A DNA stretch of 64,000 nucleotides from Ctenosaura bakeri (GCA_948474755.1 CAOLHI010001239.1:124001-188000); one strand, 5' to 3'. Shown: positions 23,464-36,644, counted from the first letter of the stretch. Notes: generated from the sequence alone by a model not told the origin. Made by a program: numbers and translations.

Positions 23464-23673
23464 AAACAGAATTTCTGTGAGGAGGATGTGATAACTGCAA
23501 TCTTGCAGAATCTTCTGGAAGGAGACTATACAAAACCAATTAACACTGTACTGAATCAGACCAGTTTGATCATTAATCTGACATTGAAGGAAAGGATGTC
23601 TATGGAGAAATTTAACAAGAGCTGGTTAGATAAGGAAGAATCCATGGTACTGTTCATTTCTAGCTTGTGGTAG
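23464..23673 (+). other. Unexplained open frame with weak Cys-loop-receptor flavour
   Basis: A frame open from about 23458 to the TAG at 23671 gives about 70 residues, preceded by 'acaatgcaaacag', which could read as a splice acceptor. The segment has Cys-Glu-Glu-Asp near the start, a 'LLEGDYTKPI' stretch, three N-glycosylation sequons (NQTS, NLTL, NKSW) and ends ISSLW before the stop. Spacing of these features is loosely like the start of the extracellular domain of 5-HT3-like Cys-loop receptors, but the match is weak and could be chance. It lies only about 290 bp before exon 7 of a genuine Cys-loop receptor. I cannot assign a function; it may be a pseudo-exon or repeat. Confidence 0.2.
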
Positions 23674-23928
23674 ACACAAAGTTAATCGAATCCCACTTAT
23701 CTTGGGCCATTACAGTTAATGGACCAGTCATCATACATATATTCATACCAATCAAGGGGTGTTCTTGTGCAATTGCCAATTGGCTGACTAGACCAGCTGG
23801 AAGGAGCAAAGGTCTACTGGAGCAAAATGGAATTTAAGAAGACAAGAGAAAGATTAAAATCTCTCAAACCCACAGGGCTTGCAAACCCTGGAATTTCAAC
23901 AACAGATACTATAGCTACTGAAACATAA

Positions 23929-24288
<360 letters not shown>

Positions 24289-26282
24289 TAGAATTCTGTA
24301 CATTTGGCTTCAGCTACAGAACAGCGGCATACTACTACCTACTGTTTACCTACCTCTTAGACATACCTATCTCACTGTTATTTAAAAATAGTCCAAGATG
24401 GCTACATATTACCATGATGTTTCAGTAGAACTGAAACCTCTGAGTGCCCTGGTCATGGAATGGTGTCAGTCACATTGTTTATGAATGCAGCGGCCCCATC
24501 GTATGAAAATACAACCTGTGTTTGACATTTGACCACAACCATTGGATATACTACAGTTTTATCTTCAGCTAAAATGGAAAAATCAGCTCTTTTAGTTCAG
24601 ATGCTACTGCATGTAAAGGTGGTCCTGTGTGTTATAAACATTGCCATTTACAATATTGTACAAATCTTGTACATTAGGACAGACTTGAGTGAGATGTTTA
24701 CATGGTCCAGTGGTCACACATAGATCTTAAGTGAAAGCAGGCTATTTGGAAGCTCAGTTAATCAATATTTGTAAATGCTTGGAGAGGTTTGGAAAAAGAA
24801 GCAGCACTTGCAAAGACCCAAGGGCATTATTATGATGTATCACTCACCTTGACAAGAGGCACTGAAACCCATGCTTGTGGTTTCTCACAAGAATTTCACA
24901 AATATATCATAGCCTATAGACAAACTATTTGCCAACCTTAGCCATCTGGACTGAATTACTGACTGTTATAATTTTTACAGTCCTCAAAAACAAGGAGCCC
25001 TCATTAGGAGGCAGACTATTAATCTGGGATTAAATAACAGGGACTGCTACAAACACCCCTGCACACTGAACTCATATCTAAGGGAGACAATGGGTAGTTC
25101 TAGCTAGCCCTAGTTCAGTATGTGAACTGGTTTCATGCTTGGCACAATGTGAAAAGGTCCTAAGCATGTACCAACATGGGCTTGTAGGCTCCCTCAGTGC
25201 AAGGAGGAATCCTGGATCAATCAGGATTCCCTCCAACAAGCAAGGACCCAGAATTAAAGGGCCACAGTCATTGACCAGTAGTAAATTTGGGTTGGATGAA
25301 TAACGTTTTGCCATTACAAACAGATGATTTGGTTTCTGTGACTTATCCCTGGAAAACATCAATGGGTTGACCTGAAACATGGCAGCAAAGGAGAGGATAG
25401 TCTGAGAATGGCCAGTGCTGATTTTGAGGTAGACCAGGTTAGGAAATTACTTATTCACAAGAGTTTAACACCACAAATGTGGTCTCCAGCAGTTTGACAG
25501 ACATCCTCCCCCATCCTTGGAATTAATCAAGCATAGATTTGCTAGCTGATTCTGCATTTGTACAATGTCTTTCATGAAACAGTTTGTTATGCTACGTGCA
25601 GGAAGAGGTGTACTATGTACTTTGCACAATATATAGTAGTATAAATTATTGGTAGTTTTGTTTTTGATTTTTTTCAGCCATTTTGGCCATGAGGCTCACA
25701 AGTTCAGTTATGCATGTGCTCAGTACATGTTGCCTATCTGGTGGACCTCATATAAGATAGGCCAGGAGGGCAGGAAATGGATGAGAGTGAAGTGGCTGAT
25801 TACCGGGGAAACAAAAGAAATTCCAGAAAGGAGGCCTAATTTGCCTTAGAAATAGAAGATTTCAGAAGCAATCAGGGGAGGTTAAATACCTTACAGATAA
25901 AGGGCAAATATTACATTTCCCTAGTGTTATAATGGATAGTCCACATTTTTATTATTCACTGTAAACATATTTAACTGCTTAATATTCATTCTGTTTTTAT
26001 TCTTGAGGAAAACCTAGATGTGAATTTGCTTTTCAGAAAAAAATGGTATATTAGTAGGGCCTGAAAGCTCCCCAAGACAACAGTGTCATGATACTTCCAA
26101 AACACTGTCTGCCACTTATCTGAAGTCAGAACTGAACAGCAGCAACACAGTCTCCCACCTCTATTTTTGACATCTTTGCAAGCATTGCTTTTAACAACAA
26201 ATTGGAGTGGTAATCTAACCAAAGAAAATTTTCCAACAAAAGAGTTTTCTAAAGCCTACTTTTAATGGCTTATTTTCACTAA

Positions 26283-26482
26283 GGGCCTTTCCCCATTACA
26301 CTGTTATAGTACTATTATTCCACTTTCAACATCCTATGGAATCCTGGGGTTTGCAGTTTAGGGAAGGGCATTTAGGATTCTCAGCCGAAAGCTCTTTGGC
26401 CTCAGTAAACTACAAACCCCAGAATGCCACAAGATGTTGAAGTGGAATAATAGCACCATAATAGTATAGTGCAAAAAAGCCC
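26283..26482. mobile_element. Hairpin MITE copy 5
   Basis: The ends are GGGCCTTTCCCCATTACA and its inverted partner GTGCAAAAAAGCCC. Flanks TAA and TTA are both TWA-type but not identical. The inner arms share the family core and the 'gccaaagagct' region. It lies in intron 7. Confidence 0.7.
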
Positions 26483-26545
26483 TTAGTATTACCGATCAGT
26501 AGCCAAATTTCTGCCTTTGTTTTTTAACAATCAGGTTCTGGAATT

Positions 26546-26913
26546 AGAATCATAGAATCATAGAAATGTAGAGTTGGAAGAGACCACAGGGGCCATCCAG
26601 TCCAACCCCCTGCCATGCAGGAACACCCTCAAAGCACCCCCGACAGATGACCATCCAGCCTCTGCTTAAAAACCTACAAAGAAGGAGACTCCACCACACT
26701 ACCAGGCAGCATGTATTCCACTGCCGGACAGCCCTGACCACCAGGAAGTTCTTCCTGAGGTTCAGGTGGAATCTCCTTTCCTGCAGCTTGAATCCATTGC
26801 TCCTTGTCCTGGTCTCTGGAACAGCAAAAAACAAGCCCACTCCCTCCTCTACATGACATCCCTTCAAATATTTAAACATGGCTATCATGTCCCCTCTTAA
26901 CCTTCTACTCATA
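26546..26913 (-). mobile_element. CR1 LINE 3' end, minus strand
   Basis: The minus strand reads from 'aagaggggacatgatagcc' through the last coding block (frame 26550-26912, with [19 protein letters not shown]) to the 3' ATTCTATG repeats at 26546-26565. It is 5'-truncated. By eye it differs from the nested CR1 3' end at 59283-59660 at only about 25 of 365 positions, so it is a fairly young copy. Confidence 0.9.
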
Positions 26914-28097
26914 TGTGCAAAATCCCCATCCTCATTCTTATGCTAATAATGATCACTAAATGTTTAAGGGAGGAGAAGGAATTGATGAAGATGAAAATGA
27001 TGGCAATCTTATCTACGCATGTCTCTTCAAAAGCAAGCCTTACCAAGTTACATGTTTAAAATGCTGAAAAGCTAAAATATCCCATTCGTAGTTTAAATGT
27101 TTTCTTTGTGGGGAAAATGCAGGCACATTAGGGAGGAAGAGACAGAGAAGAAAGAGGATAAACATAGCTAGGGAAAATGGTACTGGAAGTATAACTAGGA
27201 GATATGGGAAAAGGAGAGAAGGAAAGGGAACCAGATGTGGTGGGCAGAGGAGGGAGGGAGAAGAGATTTAGTCAGGAATTTTAGTGTGTGGGAAGAAGGA
27301 AACAAAGATTTAAAAGAGAAAGAAGTGAATTAAACATTTAAGGAGATAGGAATCAAGTGTCTAAAAAGAACTGAAGAGGAAAAACATTCATAGTATGCAT
27401 TTTGCTAACAATGATTCAACCAACATGGACTTCAGACCAAGAAAGGAAATTGTGCTACAGCTTTAAATGTCTAGAACATGGTGAGGAAAGTCCACAACTA
27501 TGCTTGCTTCTCTAAGCCCAATTTTGGACCTACAAAACACAAGACTCCTCTTTAAAAGTCTCCTGTCGCATGTTCAGAAAACACATGGAAGGACAGCAGG
27601 GCTACCTGTGCTAAAACTGGATGAAGTATGTGCAGCCATGCTAGCTCAGCTCCTATTCTTAACATAGTGGGTCTCCATCTGTTTTTTTTAAAGATACTGT
27701 ACACAGATCCTCCCTCCATAAGAGTCAGTATAATGTGGTTATTGCTTAATTTGATTTGTGTGTGTGTTTGGTAGCGGTATCTGTTAATGTTTGAATACAA
27801 AGTGGAAACCTCTCATTAGTGAAAGAGTAACACATTACCAGCTGCTTTTAACAAGTAATTTCCATGCTCTGGATTCACCTTTGCATGGCAGGCAGGAAGT
27901 GGCATTGTTTTTGCGCTCTCACCTTGGTACTTTATACTGAGAAAGGAGAAAGGCTGTCAGCTAACTGCTTATTTTGTCACAGACTTTAATTTATTTAATA
28001 AAAGTGTGACTCCTTGGTTCAACTTATTTGGTGCATTTTGTTTCTTCATTTGAGGGCATGTTATCTTTTAGTCACATTGTGTGGTAGGAGACCTTGA

Positions 28098-28379
<282 letters not shown>

Positions 28380-29499
28380 TAATTTTGTTTTCTAGACAGG
28401 AATGATTTTATAGCCATACTAGAAGCAGGAAAGCTTGCTTGAAGTCCATGGCCCTATTTATGTCCTCATCAGCTCCAAACAAGGCATGCTATAAGAATCC
28501 AACTCCACAAGAGTATCTAAGGCATAGAAAGGAGGATAAGGGATGGCTATATATCATATGCTTTAATAATATACAAGTTAGTTCTGGTTGGTTAGAAGTT
28601 GGTTAGAAGTAGTGGAACAAGTCATGATCACAACTGCATAATAAATATTTTTCTAACTCCAATGTAAGTTATGCATAGGATGTGGTGGGGCACATCAGGG
28701 GCCATTAGCTAGATTGTGTTACCACCAGCTTCTTCTACCCAAGCACTCCATGGTTTCTGTCATGAGTAACTTGTAAGATTTTTTTTTTTTTGTCTCTTGT
28801 GGCTTCCGTGCATTGGGACCCACTCTCTTCATGAGGTTTGCTGAATATACTGAAAGCTGAAAGGAATAGGATTACATCAAATGGGTTGCCTCCATATGTA
28901 ATACCTCTCCAAGCTGAGGTAGACCTCGAATGCTAGAAACACAGTATTAACTACTAAGAACTGAAAACATATTGGAGAGCATGGAGTTTGTTGGTTTAAA
29001 TTTCATAAGGTGAAATGTCTCTTCTTGTGATTCTCTTATCCTAGGTTATAACCTCCCCGCCTTTCTTTTCCTTGACTGAACTTTCTCCTTTTTGTACCAT
29101 TTACCATTTTAGTGTGAGGGCAGAGTGTGGGAATACATGTGACTCTTCAAACAGTGGTGAATTATTAGTGAATATTGGTGAATTTTAGGTAGAGGGTTTG
29201 TGAAATCCAAAGCCCAATCAGATTCACACCAATAGGGCAGAAGGTGTGGAAGGGATTTCTCTCTTTTCTCTGAGGCACCCTCATCCCAGTTTTCTCTCTT
29301 AGTCTAGTTGGGAGGAAAAATAAATGCACAAGCCTCAGATCTGGCATACTTTTTATTCTATTTTAGGGACATGTTGGGAAAATGGGAAGTCTTTTCATCC
29401 AGCATATTCAAAGCACCTATCCCAGCATGTACCCATCTTGCAATTACAAGTGGTAGAGCACCATCAGTGGAGAAGGTAGTTCTCCTCCTCTGCTCATGG

Positions 29500-29725
29500 A
29501 TATCGTTGCCGTGGAAGGAAAAGGAGATTTTCTAATGCCTCTATCCCTTCAGATGTCCTTACAGTGAACTATATGATTGCACCTTTAACTGTGTAGGGTT
29601 TCTTTAAAAAAATCTTCTGTTTGTTTTATAGGTATTTAATTCAGTTCTACTTGTTTTACCTTTGATAAACTGCCTTGAAATCATTGATGAAAGGTGGTAT
29701 GTAACTGCTTTATATAAACAGAGTT
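29500..29725 (+). mobile_element. LINE (L2-like) 3' end fragment
   Basis: Contains 'gataaactgccttgaaatc' followed by 'aaggtggtatgtaactgctttatataaa'. This is the eroded 'taagccgccttgag ... aaggcggtatataaat' signature of L2-type 3' ends. The preceding 'gtagagcaccatcagtgga' may be the end of its coding region. Strongly decayed. Confidence 0.4.
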
Positions 29726-30054
29726 CCTTCCACTTTCTTGTGAGTCATTAGTGGAAGAGCATGGATGAAAATATGGACAGTGGACTATGCTCTTGAAGCC
29801 TTAAAATGATGCCTCTTCAAGACTACTGGGTCTTTCCCCCTTGTAGAGGAAGAGCCATCAAACTGATAGCATTTCAATATCTGACCCACAGTGTGTTTTA
29901 TCTAAATCTGGAAATAATTCAAATTGTAGGATCCTTAGCTATCAACATGCTTTAAATTAAAGTTCATATTTAAAATTCTATCTTAAATCTTTTTTTCTGT
30001 TTCCTTTCCTCCCAAAAATTTGATGTAGTATAGAAAAGTGTCTTTAATTTATGC

Positions 30055-30135
30055 TGCTTTTGTCTCCTTCCTCCCCTTCTTCCTTTCTTTAATTTAAAAA
30101 TTCTGATTCTCTTTTCTCTGTCTACAAAATCAAAG
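30055..30135 (+). promoter_or_regulatory. GABRG2: Extended pyrimidine tract before the gamma-2L exon (probable PTB-responsive silencer)
   Basis: About 35 bases at 30057-30091 are almost pure C/T (TCTCCTTCCTCCCC, TTCTTCCTTTC). A second tract at 30108-30123 contains CTCTTTTCTCTGTCT. Between them lies a branch-point-like TTCTGATTC. In rat, CU-rich tracts upstream of this exon bind PTB and repress its use outside neurons. The tract is seen here; the regulatory role is inferred from that knowledge. Confidence 0.55.
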
Positions 30136-30159
30136 CTTCTTCGGATGTTTTCATTCAAG
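30136..30159 (+). CDS. GABRG2: GABRG2 exon 9: 24-nt cassette exon of gamma-2L
   Basis: Exactly 24 bases between AG (30134-30135) and a weak donor GTATAA encode LLRMFSFK, the eight-residue insert that defines the long isoform of gamma-2. It falls between the codon ending exon 8 and the GCA starting exon 10, so inclusion gives NP-LLRMFSFK-AP and skipping gives NP-AP. The serine in the insert is a known protein kinase C substrate in mammals (family knowledge) in the intracellular M3-M4 loop. Full conservation of peptide, length and phase argues that both isoforms are made in this animal. The exon is far too short for ORF-based detection. Its donor deviates from GTRAGT, as expected for a regulated exon. 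Confidence 0.95.
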
Positions 30160-31446
30160 GTATAATATTTTTGGTATGGAAATCCACTGCATGTGACTGC
30201 TGAATTAGAGCTTCAATACAGGCTTTTAGATATTTCTGCATTCTACTTGGAGCAGCCTTGGAGTGAAGTAGAATGGCTCATATTTAAAAAGTACCATGAT
30301 GTAGATTCAGCAGCCTCTACACCAGTTCACTACTATTTTGAACTTATGATAAGTTCAAAAGATTTTAACATTTTGGGATCGCATGAATGAAGAGAGCCTA
30401 GTAGTATATCCCAAACATCTGTGTTGCTCTCTGTTTTTAGTTTATCCATGGGATCCAATCGAGTGCTACCAGCTACACTGAGAATCCACAATAAACCCTT
30501 TTAGAACTCAGTTTTGACTCTTAATGATCACATTTGAAGACAAAGACTACAAAGATGTGTGTGAAATGATGAAATACCATTTGGATGATCTCAATATTGT
30601 TCTTATGCAAACTGTTGGAGTTTTGAAAGGGTGTAAAGTGCTTACATTTAATGCTATCACTAGCTCTTCAATGCTATCCGAAGTAGCCAATACAGGTAGC
30701 CATATAACAAATTCAAATGGTCATCATTCAGAAATGGTTATCTTGTTCTGGGTTTCATAAGTATAAATTGATGATAAATTAATATGATTATTTTAGCTAT
30801 CAAATTGTTATCTCCAGTCTGCATTTTAAGAATCTATTCTGTCTTTTTTAATTATTCATGCTCTAGCTGCTGCTTCTTGCAGCATGTCTACTGAAGGATC
30901 AGAAGAGCTCATCAGTATAAAATTATTCAAATGTTTATCCATATACAGATGCTATGCACTGTGTTGGCATTATGAAGCTTTTAGCTGGTGACCAATTAAC
31001 CCAGAGTTGCATGTTATCAGAAATGCTTAGTATCAGAGATCATGATAAATACCTAACTTACACTGAAGTGATTCACCTAATAGTATTGCCTTTCCCTTAA
31101 CCAGTTATAGGTCCCCACCTATGTAGAAATATAAAGCACCATTTTTTTCACTTTTTAAAATTTACAGCATTATTGGAATAAAAATTATGATTGTCTTCCT
31201 ATATCAAACAGTTATTTAGCAATGAGAAATGAATTAAGTACATTTAGACTATGTTCCTATATGAAACCCTACTAAATTGCTACCACAGAGACTGTGTATT
31301 CTTCTGATTAAATTCAAAATGAAAGAGCCTCATTAATATCTTTCACAATTTAGGAATCCCCTCATTTGGCCTTTAATGTAGAGCAACACATTTTCACAGG
31401 CCATACACTAGTTGAAAAAGAACTTGGTCAAAAAAATACAAAATAT

Positions 31447-31480
31447 TCACCCTTTCTTTTTTCCCCTTCTCACCACTCAT
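31447..31480 (+). promoter_or_regulatory. GABRG2: YCAY cluster before exon 10 (candidate Nova splicing enhancer)
   Basis: Four YCAY motifs (TCAC 31447, TCAC 31470, CCAC 31473, TCAT 31477) are packed into 34 bases just upstream of the exon 10 acceptor. In mouse, Nova promotes gamma-2L exon inclusion through a distal downstream UCAU-rich intronic enhancer near the next exon. The position here is equivalent. The motifs are seen directly; Nova use is inferred. Confidence 0.5.
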
Positions 31481-31489
31481 TTGTCCTAG

Positions 31490-31765
<276 letters not shown>

Positions 31766-33224
31766 ACAACCAGAAAGGAAATTGGTGATGTAAGCCTTAT
31801 TCTCAAAAATGTATTAAATGGTTTCCCATATGAATCGAGTCAAATGCCATGACTTTGCAGCTGTAGTGAACATGGGGACTTCAACAAACACAGGGATGTT
31901 CCTGCAAGTAGGAGTCACTACCTTCTTTTCAGTTTCAGGGAGTACACTGCATGTGCACCACTGTGCACATACAGAGCATTCCCTGACAGGTGGTGGGAAT
32001 GGGGATGGGGAAGGGTGGGAATAAGTCAAACCTAGCTCATTTAAGCTCCATAAAGCACCAGAGTTTCATGGAACTTAGAACAGCTTTATAGCACAGTGGT
32101 TTGAATTCTTCAGTGCCATAATCCAGTAAATATCAACCATAACATTTGTTGGACTACTGTAAAACTATTGTGGTTTGAATGCTTATCATACTATATTTTA
32201 AAGAATTTGATACAGGCCAAACCAAGTATTATCTAGAAACCTGCCACTGAATGTGTGAAGGACAGTGGGAAGAGGACCCTCTCAAGTTCTCAGTGTTTGA
32301 ATATTATAATTTTAACTATGAATAGTCAGCAGTTACGACTAAGAAAATAAAAACAACAACCACTGTATAGTTTGTTATCATTTATTATAAATATGTGATA
32401 TCTTTGGCCGTGGTGGGCTTTTCTTTTTGGAAGAGTCATCTCTCAGTTCAGACCACTGTAACTTATCTAAGGGGAAATGAGTTTTTCTTTGCACCTGAAT
32501 AAAAATTGAGTGTTTGGGTGCCCTCCTTAAGTGCACATGTACAAATGTTGTAAATATTCCACTACCTTGTAGTGCTTGGGTCTAGTGCATGAAGACTGGG
32601 GGAGGGGGGTCAGGGGCAAAATAAATGGAGTGAAGGTACCATATTCAGTATTGTCTTTCATTCTGTATCCCTGACTTTTACTATTTTAGCAGAAAAATAC
32701 GATACAATAAAAAAAAAATCCTATTTTTCAAGCAGAAAGGTCATCACCACCATGCATGGAAGATTTGGAGAAACAGTGCTTTCCATAAGAAGATAGACAA
32801 GCCTTAAGAAGATGACCAAAATACCACCCATTCCATAGTATAAATTAGTAAAGTCAATATAAATAATAATTTAGTCTATAGATTAGCTCCAGGTGTTAGC
32901 TGCTGTTTTATTCCTCACTTTCCATGGCAACTGTACCTTCAATTATTATGACCTGCAAGGTTGGCTGTGGTCTTTTGAAGCATTTGTTTGCAGTGAATGG
33001 ATCCTTCCTCACTCCAAGTGCTGATCATTTGTACCTAGGATACTTTTGCTGAGATGCACGATCCATCTGAATGAACCAGAACTGAATATTGTTCTTGCTC
33101 TGCTTGCTTTTCACAGATACATTTGTTTTCCAGGCAGAAGTTGGGACATTTTCATTTGTGCCACTATATAGACCTGTAGTTCACCATATATTTGTGTGAC
33201 AATGTTAGCGCTCTTTTTTAAAAA

Positions 33225-33295
33225 AATCTCTCTCTCTCTCTATTTCTCTCTCTCTCTCTCCCTCCCTCTCTGTCTTTCTCTCTCTCTGTCTCTTG
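33225..33295 (+). repeat. (CT)n-rich tract in the GABRG2 3' UTR
   Basis: An imperfect CT-dinucleotide run with a few CCCT and GTCT interruptions. A shorter related tract (about 45890-45911) occupies the matching place in the duplicated copy. Confidence 0.85.
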
Positions 33296-33799
33296 ATTAT
33301 TATGTAGAGTCTATCAGTAGCTAGCGCATTCACGTAGCAAGCATTTTGAAATAAGAGAACAAAAATGAAAGAAGGGGATTGTCTTTCTTAATAATCAATA
33401 TCTGCATAGTATGTATGCTTTAAGAGAACAAGATCTAGTTGGGTGAATCTTGAATTTCATCTAACTGGCTACTGGTTTCAAACATCTGTGTGATGATCAG
33501 TTATGCAAACTTAAGCACATGTAAATAATGACTGACTTTTTTATAGTCACAAACTGAGAACACAAGTTCATCTCAAGTAGGTTTGCAACTGGGAAAGAGG
33601 AATAATCTATATGTATATTATCATTACAGAAATAATGATGTTAATGATAGCCAATACAGAGACTTAAGGACAGTTTTCCAATGTCTGTATAGTTTTGGAA
33701 ATAAATATGTATAGAAAGGTATAACTATCTCCTGATCATCAATTGCTCCTTAATGTATTTTAATGAAGGAAATGCACATACCCATAGATTTTTTTTTCC

Positions 33800-33805
33800 A
33801 ATAAA
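33800..33805 (+). terminator. GABRG2: GABRG2 main poly(A) signal
   Basis: AATAAA is followed 25-60 bases later by a U/GU-rich element (gttgtttttgtgctg, then tgtttgtgtctgtgtgtgtg), the classic downstream cleavage-stimulating context. It lies 2.0 kb after the stop codon, matching the expected UTR length. The earlier hexamers lack as good a downstream element. Confidence 0.75.
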
Positions 33806-35337
33806 ATTGCTGCACTCAAGCTTAAAGTTGTTTTTGTGCTGTATAACTGGGATGTTTGTGTCTGTGTGTGTGCACATGTGCTAATGTGCATGCATGCACA
33901 TTGATTCATCTAAATTCTAAATGGTTTTCAAAAAGTCCACATTTGATTAGAGAATTCTCTCGCTGTCCTTCCTTGCCTCCCCCACTTCCCTCTCTCCTTC
34001 TCTTTTCCTTCGCTGCCTGTTTTATAATCAAAGCAAATAAAAAGGCTACAGCTTTTTATTCCAAATTTTTAGGCATATATGACTAATCTCATCCATGTGA
34101 AACTTCTCATTAAAGCCACAGAAGAGCTCATTATGTGTACAAATATCTCTGGGTCTGACTCTGCCCTGCAAATGTCATCTCGTAATTGAGGTTTGTGGTG
34201 AAAACACAATGTTTAGGACAAGTAAATAAGTATTGTAATTGAAATGAAAGGTGGCTAAAATATAGCCAGTATCAAAAGGATAGTAAAGAGTTGAGTGAGA
34301 GTTACCTTAGCAGTTTCTCAGACCACCATTTATTTATAATCTGATGATTACTTTCAGAAAGTCACTGAAGACTGAATATTCTATGCAGAGTTCATGTTTT
34401 GCCATAGGCAGCATGACATATGACTAGCTTAGCATTGCTTGTCAATTTGTGGATATTGCTTCCTGCAGCTTTGTGAAGAAACATGTAAAGTTGTTAACAT
34501 GGGTCAGTACTTTTCTCATAGTGGAAAGGTATCTTTCCATTAAGACAGAAGCTCCCATCCCGGGGGGAAAAAAGAAAATTTGATTAAGAAATACCTCCTT
34601 TCCAGCTTGTTCATATTCAGAAACTGATAAGGTAACTCTCCCTCCTTATTGTAGATTTAATGTGCCAACTCATTACATGCCTTATCATGTTAAACAGTAC
34701 CTTATGGTTCAGGGCTACAGATCTGTGAAGACTTTCCAGATTTTATATGGCACACTATTACTTTTGTTTGTCTTTTGTTTTGCCCTATTCAATATATAAT
34801 CTATTAATGACAGCCTTCATGTGCATCCATATAGAAGCACACCAGACCCTTTCTACCAAATGCTTATGGTCCTTAGAACACAACCTGTTCAGTTATAAGA
34901 AATTGCCATGTGCCAAAGAATAATCATTAGCTAGTGGTGAATTAACACTAATTTGTTGAGTGGATTTTACATAGTGGCAATCTTTACATTGTGAAAGAAA
35001 GGAATGCTATATGACAATAACTTGTCTCTTTGGTATTAGTGGACACCACATTTGTGTAGAACTTTATTTAAAACAACAAAGTGTGAAACAGACATAGACC
35101 ATTTTTTTAAAAGAGGAAATTGGCAGACAATTCAATTCATTCTAGCATCAGAACAGCCTGCACATTTCAGGAAATCCAAGGTCTCTAAGAAAACCTTTCC
35201 ACATATGAGAAGTCCTATGTACACTTTGTGATACAGCAGAGTCTAGAGCTTCTGGAGGAATATTTGTGTACTCACTTTGATTTACAGAGCCCTTTGATTG
35301 GGACTAGCCTAATACAAATCATAGCTCAAAAGAGATT

Positions 35338-35520
35338 TCACCTAAAAAGTCTTTGACAGTGGAATATGCTGCCTTGGAGTGTGGTGGAGTCTCCTTCTTT
35401 GGAGGTTTTTAAGCAGAGGCTGGATAGCCATTTTTGGGTGTGCTTTGATATGTGTTCCTGCATGGCAGGGGGTTGGTCTGGATGGTCCCTGGGGTCTCTT
35501 CCAACTCTATGATTCTTAAT
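35338..35520 (+). mobile_element. CR1 LINE 3' UTR fragment
   Basis: Contains 'gacagtggaatatgctgcc', 'ggaggtttttaagcagagg', 'tgttcctgcatggcaggggg' and ends CCAACTCTATGATTCTTA. This is the last roughly 180 bp of CR1. The 3' octamer repeat is reduced to one unit. Confidence 0.85.
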
Positions 35521-36404
35521 ATGATAAAAAGGTGGGGGGGTTTTTTGACACTTTTCTTCCAATCATAAGACAAAAGCAAGCACAATCTGAAGAGGCATTC
35601 AACAAGCCAAGGTACTCATTTTCCAATGGCACATTAAGGTCTTTCAACTGGAACCCTTTAATAGGAAATTCCAAGGCTTAAACCTGGACGTTTAGAAGCT
35701 CTTTCTTGCTAAGCAGCATGACTTATTCTGAATCAGACCAATTATCCCTAAAGTTCATTCTCTCCTAGCTTGTGGGCTGCTCTGTATTTGCTGCTGATCT
35801 TTTATAATTTGAAACAACAACAACTAACCATGAGACTCCTTCCCTGCAAAGCGTATTCCCCAACCAGTTCAGATTAATTTAGCATGCTTACCTGCAAGCC
35901 AGAGCAATTTTATTTGAAGCAAGATCTTGTTTAAAATCTGAAGGCTAATCCTAAACTTGAAGGTCTGTTTTTAGAACCAAGTATGCATGACTCCACAATT
36001 TTTCCGATTCCTAAAAGAATACACACATGTAATCCCCCCCCCACAATTGTGATTGGACTAATTTGGACCTGATTCAATAAAATTTGCATCCAGATCTGAA
36101 TCAATATGAAGAAATCTGAATTTTTGTAACTTCCACTGACCTGCACTAATAAACTGAAACCATACTTTCCACAATTTCACATGTGACAATGTGTGTCCTA
36201 ACAATGTTGGAGTGCAGTCAAAAGAGTGTGGCTAGGCAACAAGAGGGCAAAAGTTGTTAATGAGGAAGGTCACAAAAGTATTGTTTCAAGCTGAGAATCC
36301 TTGGGATGTATATGTTTCAAGTGTAAACCTGTGTTTGATATCAGTAATAAACTGATACCAGACTGTATAAAATGATACCAGGCTGTATAAAATAAACTGT
36401 TATT

Positions 36405-36590
36405 GAGTTACAGCAATCCTAAAGTGACCCTATCACATGGTTTTCTTGACAAGATTTGTTCAAATGGGGTTTTCCATTTCCTTCCTCATTGTGAGTGTGA
36501 CTTGCCCAAGGTCATGCAGTGGGTTTCTGTGGCTGAATGGGACTTCAAACACTGACCTCCCAAAGTTCAGAACTTAAAGCACATTGACTG
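36405..36590 (-). mobile_element. Sauria-type SINE, minus strand, diverged
   Basis: The minus-strand body is recognisable by 'tcttgacaagatttgttca', 'gtgtgacttgcccaaggtc' and 'cagtgggtttctgtggctg', followed by a decayed head. The tail is eroded near the tandem at 36390. Confidence 0.6.
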
Positions 36591-36591
36591 T

Positions 36592-36644
36592 CTAATAAAT
36601 TGGATGATGGCAAGCAAACTGAAGCTTAGTCCAAACAAGACAAA
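36592..36644 (+). mobile_element. L2-like LINE, upstream piece (split copy)
   Basis: Encodes WMMASKLKLSPNKTKA, the 'WM..N.LKLN.DKTE' block of L2-type reverse transcriptases. The element is cut here by the Harbinger-like insertion and continues at 37065 with 'gtgcttagtcagtcaaaaggc', which in L2 directly follows this block. Confidence 0.6.

Larger units (their letters stand above)
31766..33825 (+). other. GABRG2: GABRG2 3' untranslated region
   Basis: About 2.06 kb from the stop codon to the predicted cleavage site, similar to the roughly 2-kb 3' UTR known for mammalian GABRG2 mRNAs. It contains possible earlier poly(A) hexamers AATAAA at 32498, 32620, 32706 and 33700 and a CT-dinucleotide tract at 33225-33295. 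The last part (from about 33112) has a diverged second copy at 45.8-48.0 kb. No inserted transposon was recognised in it. The cleavage position is an estimate from the signal. Confidence 0.75.
33826..36590 (+). other. Intergenic sequence downstream of GABRG2
   Basis: No gene seen. 33826-33960 is the genomic flank that also recurs in the duplicated copy. A CR1 3' end lies at 35338-35520 and a SINE at 36405-36590. The remaining unique-looking sequence (about 34000-35330, 35530-36400) holds no recognisable feature. A short imperfect tandem (tgataccaggctgtataaaa) lies at about 36350-36395. Confidence 0.7.

Noticed and set aside
24529..24723. Possible extra coding exon in intron 7
   Set aside because: The frame is in phase with nothing, has no flanking AG/GT pair in the right places and no similarity to any receptor segment.
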